A DNA stretch of 64,000 nucleotides from Enterococcus pseudoavium NBRC 100491 (GTDB lineage Bacteria; Bacillota; Bacilli; Lactobacillales; Enterococcaceae). Position 1 is the first letter of the stretch. The number at the start of each line of letters is the position of its first letter. The stretch covers positions 36,800-100,799 of the forward strand of contig NZ_BCQF01000008.1 in the NCBI RefSeq assembly GCF_001544295.1. Direction: 5' to 3'. Below are positions 62,521 to 64,000 of the stretch, piece after piece. The notes under the pieces are model-generated. The model saw only the letters and a list, made by a program, of their open reading frames with translations. It was not told the origin of the DNA and did no database searches. A program made the position numbers and the translations under genes.

Positions 62521-63834
62521 CTATCCCCGCCTTTCTTTGATTACTTTTTGTCCGGCAATGATGTGTTCAGCTAAATGACGTCGAGCTGGACAGATATACG
62601 TACAGCAACCGCAATTGATACAACTGGTCACATATAATTTTTCTAAACGCTGCCAATTCTCTTTTAGATAACTTTTCTCAAGCTGATGAGGTAACAATCC
62701 GATGGGACAGGCTTCAACACAGCGGGCACATAAAATACAAGGACTCGGTGTACTATCTTGATCATGAAACTCATTAATGACAATTAAACCATTAGCCGAT
62801 TTTGTTAAAGAAGCAGCCAGTGTATCGACTGTTTTTCCCATCATAAATCCGCCAGTAATTATTTTAGAGGGTTTACCATCAAAACCGCCACAAAAATCAA
62901 TCATCTCTTCTATCGACGTTCCGATTGGAAAATAAACATTTTTTTGTTCTTTCACATCCCCCACAACGGAGCAAATTCTATGACTCAATGGGATCCCTGG
63001 ATCAATCGCTTCAAAAACAGCAACAGTAGTGGCGACATTGATAATCAAGTATCCTAGATCTCTTGTCGAACCATCTGCTGGAGCTTCTTTGCCAGTGATT
63101 GCTTTAAAAAGTAGCTCCGTACTTCCTTGAGGGTATATCGAGGGAACTTCCATCACTGTAATTTTAGGGTTGTTCTGGCACAGAGCTTGCATGACTTCAA
63201 TTGCCTCTTGTTTGTCATCCTCGATTGCAATAATTCCCATTTTTGCTGTCACGGCTTTTAAAACCAATTCACAACCTTTAAGTAATTTTTCACCCTCCGT
63301 TACCATCAAGGCCGCATCTGCCATCAACAGAGGTTCACATTCAGCTCCATTAAAAATACACGTATGAATGACTTCTCTAGGATTCAATTTTACATGACTT
63401 GGGAAAGTCGCTCCTCCTAATCCAACTACACCTGCCGCTTCGACTCGTTCAACAATCATTGCTGACGTCAACTCTTCAATCGTTTCATGATGAATCTCAC
63501 GCGGCTGTTCCCTAAAATCATTTTCAATAATTACACAAGTCATTTCATCCCCTTGGCCTTGATCGATCTCTTCAATACCAATGATCTCTCCAGAAATACT
63601 TGCATGGACATTTGCACCTAATCCCTCTTCCATCCGGGCAATTGGTTGTCCTAAAAAGACCCTTTCCCCTAAAGAAACAATCACTTCTGCTGGTTCACCA
63701 ATGTGTTGCTGAACTGGGATATAAACCTTTTTGGGGTGGATATACTCGACATTCTTATAATCAACAAGTCCTCTTAAAGATAAGGCCCGATCTTTATGGA
63801 GATCAATTCCACCTTTAAACCGCTTCTTTTTCAT
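62521..63834 (-). CDS. rnfC: RnfC-family electron transport subunit
   Basis: The 437-residue soluble subunit of the Rnf-type complex binds NADH and passes electrons through FMN and iron-sulphur clusters. It has the nucleotide/flavin region VVGLGGATFPSHVKLNPR, the SLBB-like part and two [4Fe-4S] motifs at the C-terminus (CILCARCVEACPIGLLP and CINCGCCTYICPARR). ATG 63834 (reads KKKRFKGGIDLHKDR) is the start. It follows GGAG, and a TATACT -10 box (63865-63870) lies before it; an upstream ATG at 63912 would precede that box. Confidence 0.9.
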   Translation of the reverse strand: MKKKRFKGGIDLHKDRALSLRGLVDYKNVEYIHPKKVYIPVQQHIGEPAEVIVSLGERVFLGQPIARMEEGLGANVHASISGEIIGIEEIDQGQGDEMTCVIIENDFREQPREIHHETIEELTSAMIVERVEAAGVVGLGGATFPSHVKLNPREVIHTCIFNGAECEPLLMADAALMVTEGEKLLKGCELVLKAVTAKMGIIAIEDDKQEAIEVMQALCQNNPKITVMEVPSIYPQGSTELLFKAITGKEAPADGSTRDLGYLIINVATTVAVFEAIDPGIPLSHRICSVVGDVKEQKNVYFPIGTSIEEMIDFCGGFDGKPSKIITGGFMMGKTVDTLAASLTKSANGLIVINEFHDQDSTPSPCILCARCVEACPIGLLPHQLEKSYLKENWQRLEKLYVTSCINCGCCTYICPARRHLAEHIIAGQKVIKERRG

Positions 63835-63864
63835 ACTACCAACTCCAATATTCTTCATATTTTC

Positions 63865-63870
63865 AGTATA
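63865..63870 (-). promoter_or_regulatory. Promoter -10 box of rnfCD
   Basis: TATACT on the minus strand lies 30 nt upstream of the rnfC start codon, with no good -35. Confidence 0.45.
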
Positions 63871-63967
63871 GCATGAATATTTTTTATAAAAAAAGACCAA
63901 CAGTATCTTCAAATAATAAATCCTAAAAAAACATATTTAAATAGTCCCGCACTTTTTTAATTACAAA

Positions 63968-63998
63968 AAAAGACCATTCACAATGTGAATGGTCTTAA
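63968..63998. terminator. Terminator at the window edge
   Basis: AAGACCATTCACA pairs with TGTGAATGGTCTT with almost no loop, and A/T runs flank it. It probably ends a gene that lies beyond the right edge. Confidence 0.7.
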
Positions 63999-64000
63999 CT

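Noticed and set aside
63835..63912. Longer N-terminus for RnfC
   Set aside because: It would start upstream of the TATACT -10 box and is not conserved in character; ATG 63834 has its own GGAG site.

Overview
The window looks like a chromosome segment of an Enterococcus-like member of the Lactobacillales. The support is low GC with strong AGGAGG-type ribosome sites, a divergent mevalonate pair in which thiolase and HMG-CoA reductase are fused (mvaE) facing mvaS, several mannose-family PTS operons, Rex, NrdI and CcpA-type cre sites. It holds about 55 protein genes, one tRNA, one likely structured non-coding RNA and one decayed gene. Species cannot be fixed from the sequence alone.

Layout. 0-5 kb: tRNA-Gly(CCC), a broken sortase gene, a thioredoxin-like protein, rex, an ABC-F ATPase and a C39-type peptidase. 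5-14 kb: a nine-gene minus-strand operon for PTS uptake and breakdown of a sugar acid (2-hydroxyacid dehydrogenase, GldA-like dehydrogenase, EIIC, EIID, EIIB, an M28-like membrane protein, EIIA, UxuA, Eda). It is divergent from an RpiR regulator, and a perfect 22-bp palindrome fills its promoter spacer. 14.5-16.2 kb: a rhodanese lipoprotein and a TVP38-family membrane protein behind a long leader.

16.5-23.9 kb: an apparent 7.4-kb integrative element bounded by a 13-bp direct repeat. One end carries an integrase, a DUF3173 protein, two small genes, a HUH-type Rep/MobT protein and an XRE repressor. The other end carries an arsenic-type operon (ArsR, ACR3, ArsC, ArsP-like permease, small thioredoxin) behind a 28-bp palindromic operator. 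The element lies just downstream of potD.

24-36 kb: potABCD with its XRE-cupin regulator, a quinone oxidoreductase, coaB-coaC-ECF S component, murB, a Gfo/Idh oxidoreductase, exoA, a DEDDh exonuclease, a GNAT enzyme and tsaE. 36-44 kb: a second mannose-family PTS operon, next to a four-gene sensory operon with a histidine kinase, a response regulator and two membrane-anchored sugar-binding proteins but no ABC permease. 44-49 kb: an alpha-glucoside PTS operon (EIIBC, GH4 phospho-glucosidase, RpiR, a membrane protein, separate EIIA) with a cre over its promoter.

49-64 kb: pta, ung, a Cof-type phosphatase, small housekeeping genes, mvaE/mvaS, a candidate structured RNA with a cre over its promoter, nrdI, an L-2-hydroxyacid dehydrogenase, a histidine phosphatase, and an RnfC-RnfD pair with no other Rnf subunits in view.

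Most of the region is carbon uptake and redox balance. The less ordinary parts are the arsenic-carrying element, the degenerate M28-like protein in the sugar-acid operon, the sensory operon with two orphan binding proteins, the cre-controlled RNA candidate and the two-gene Rnf locus.
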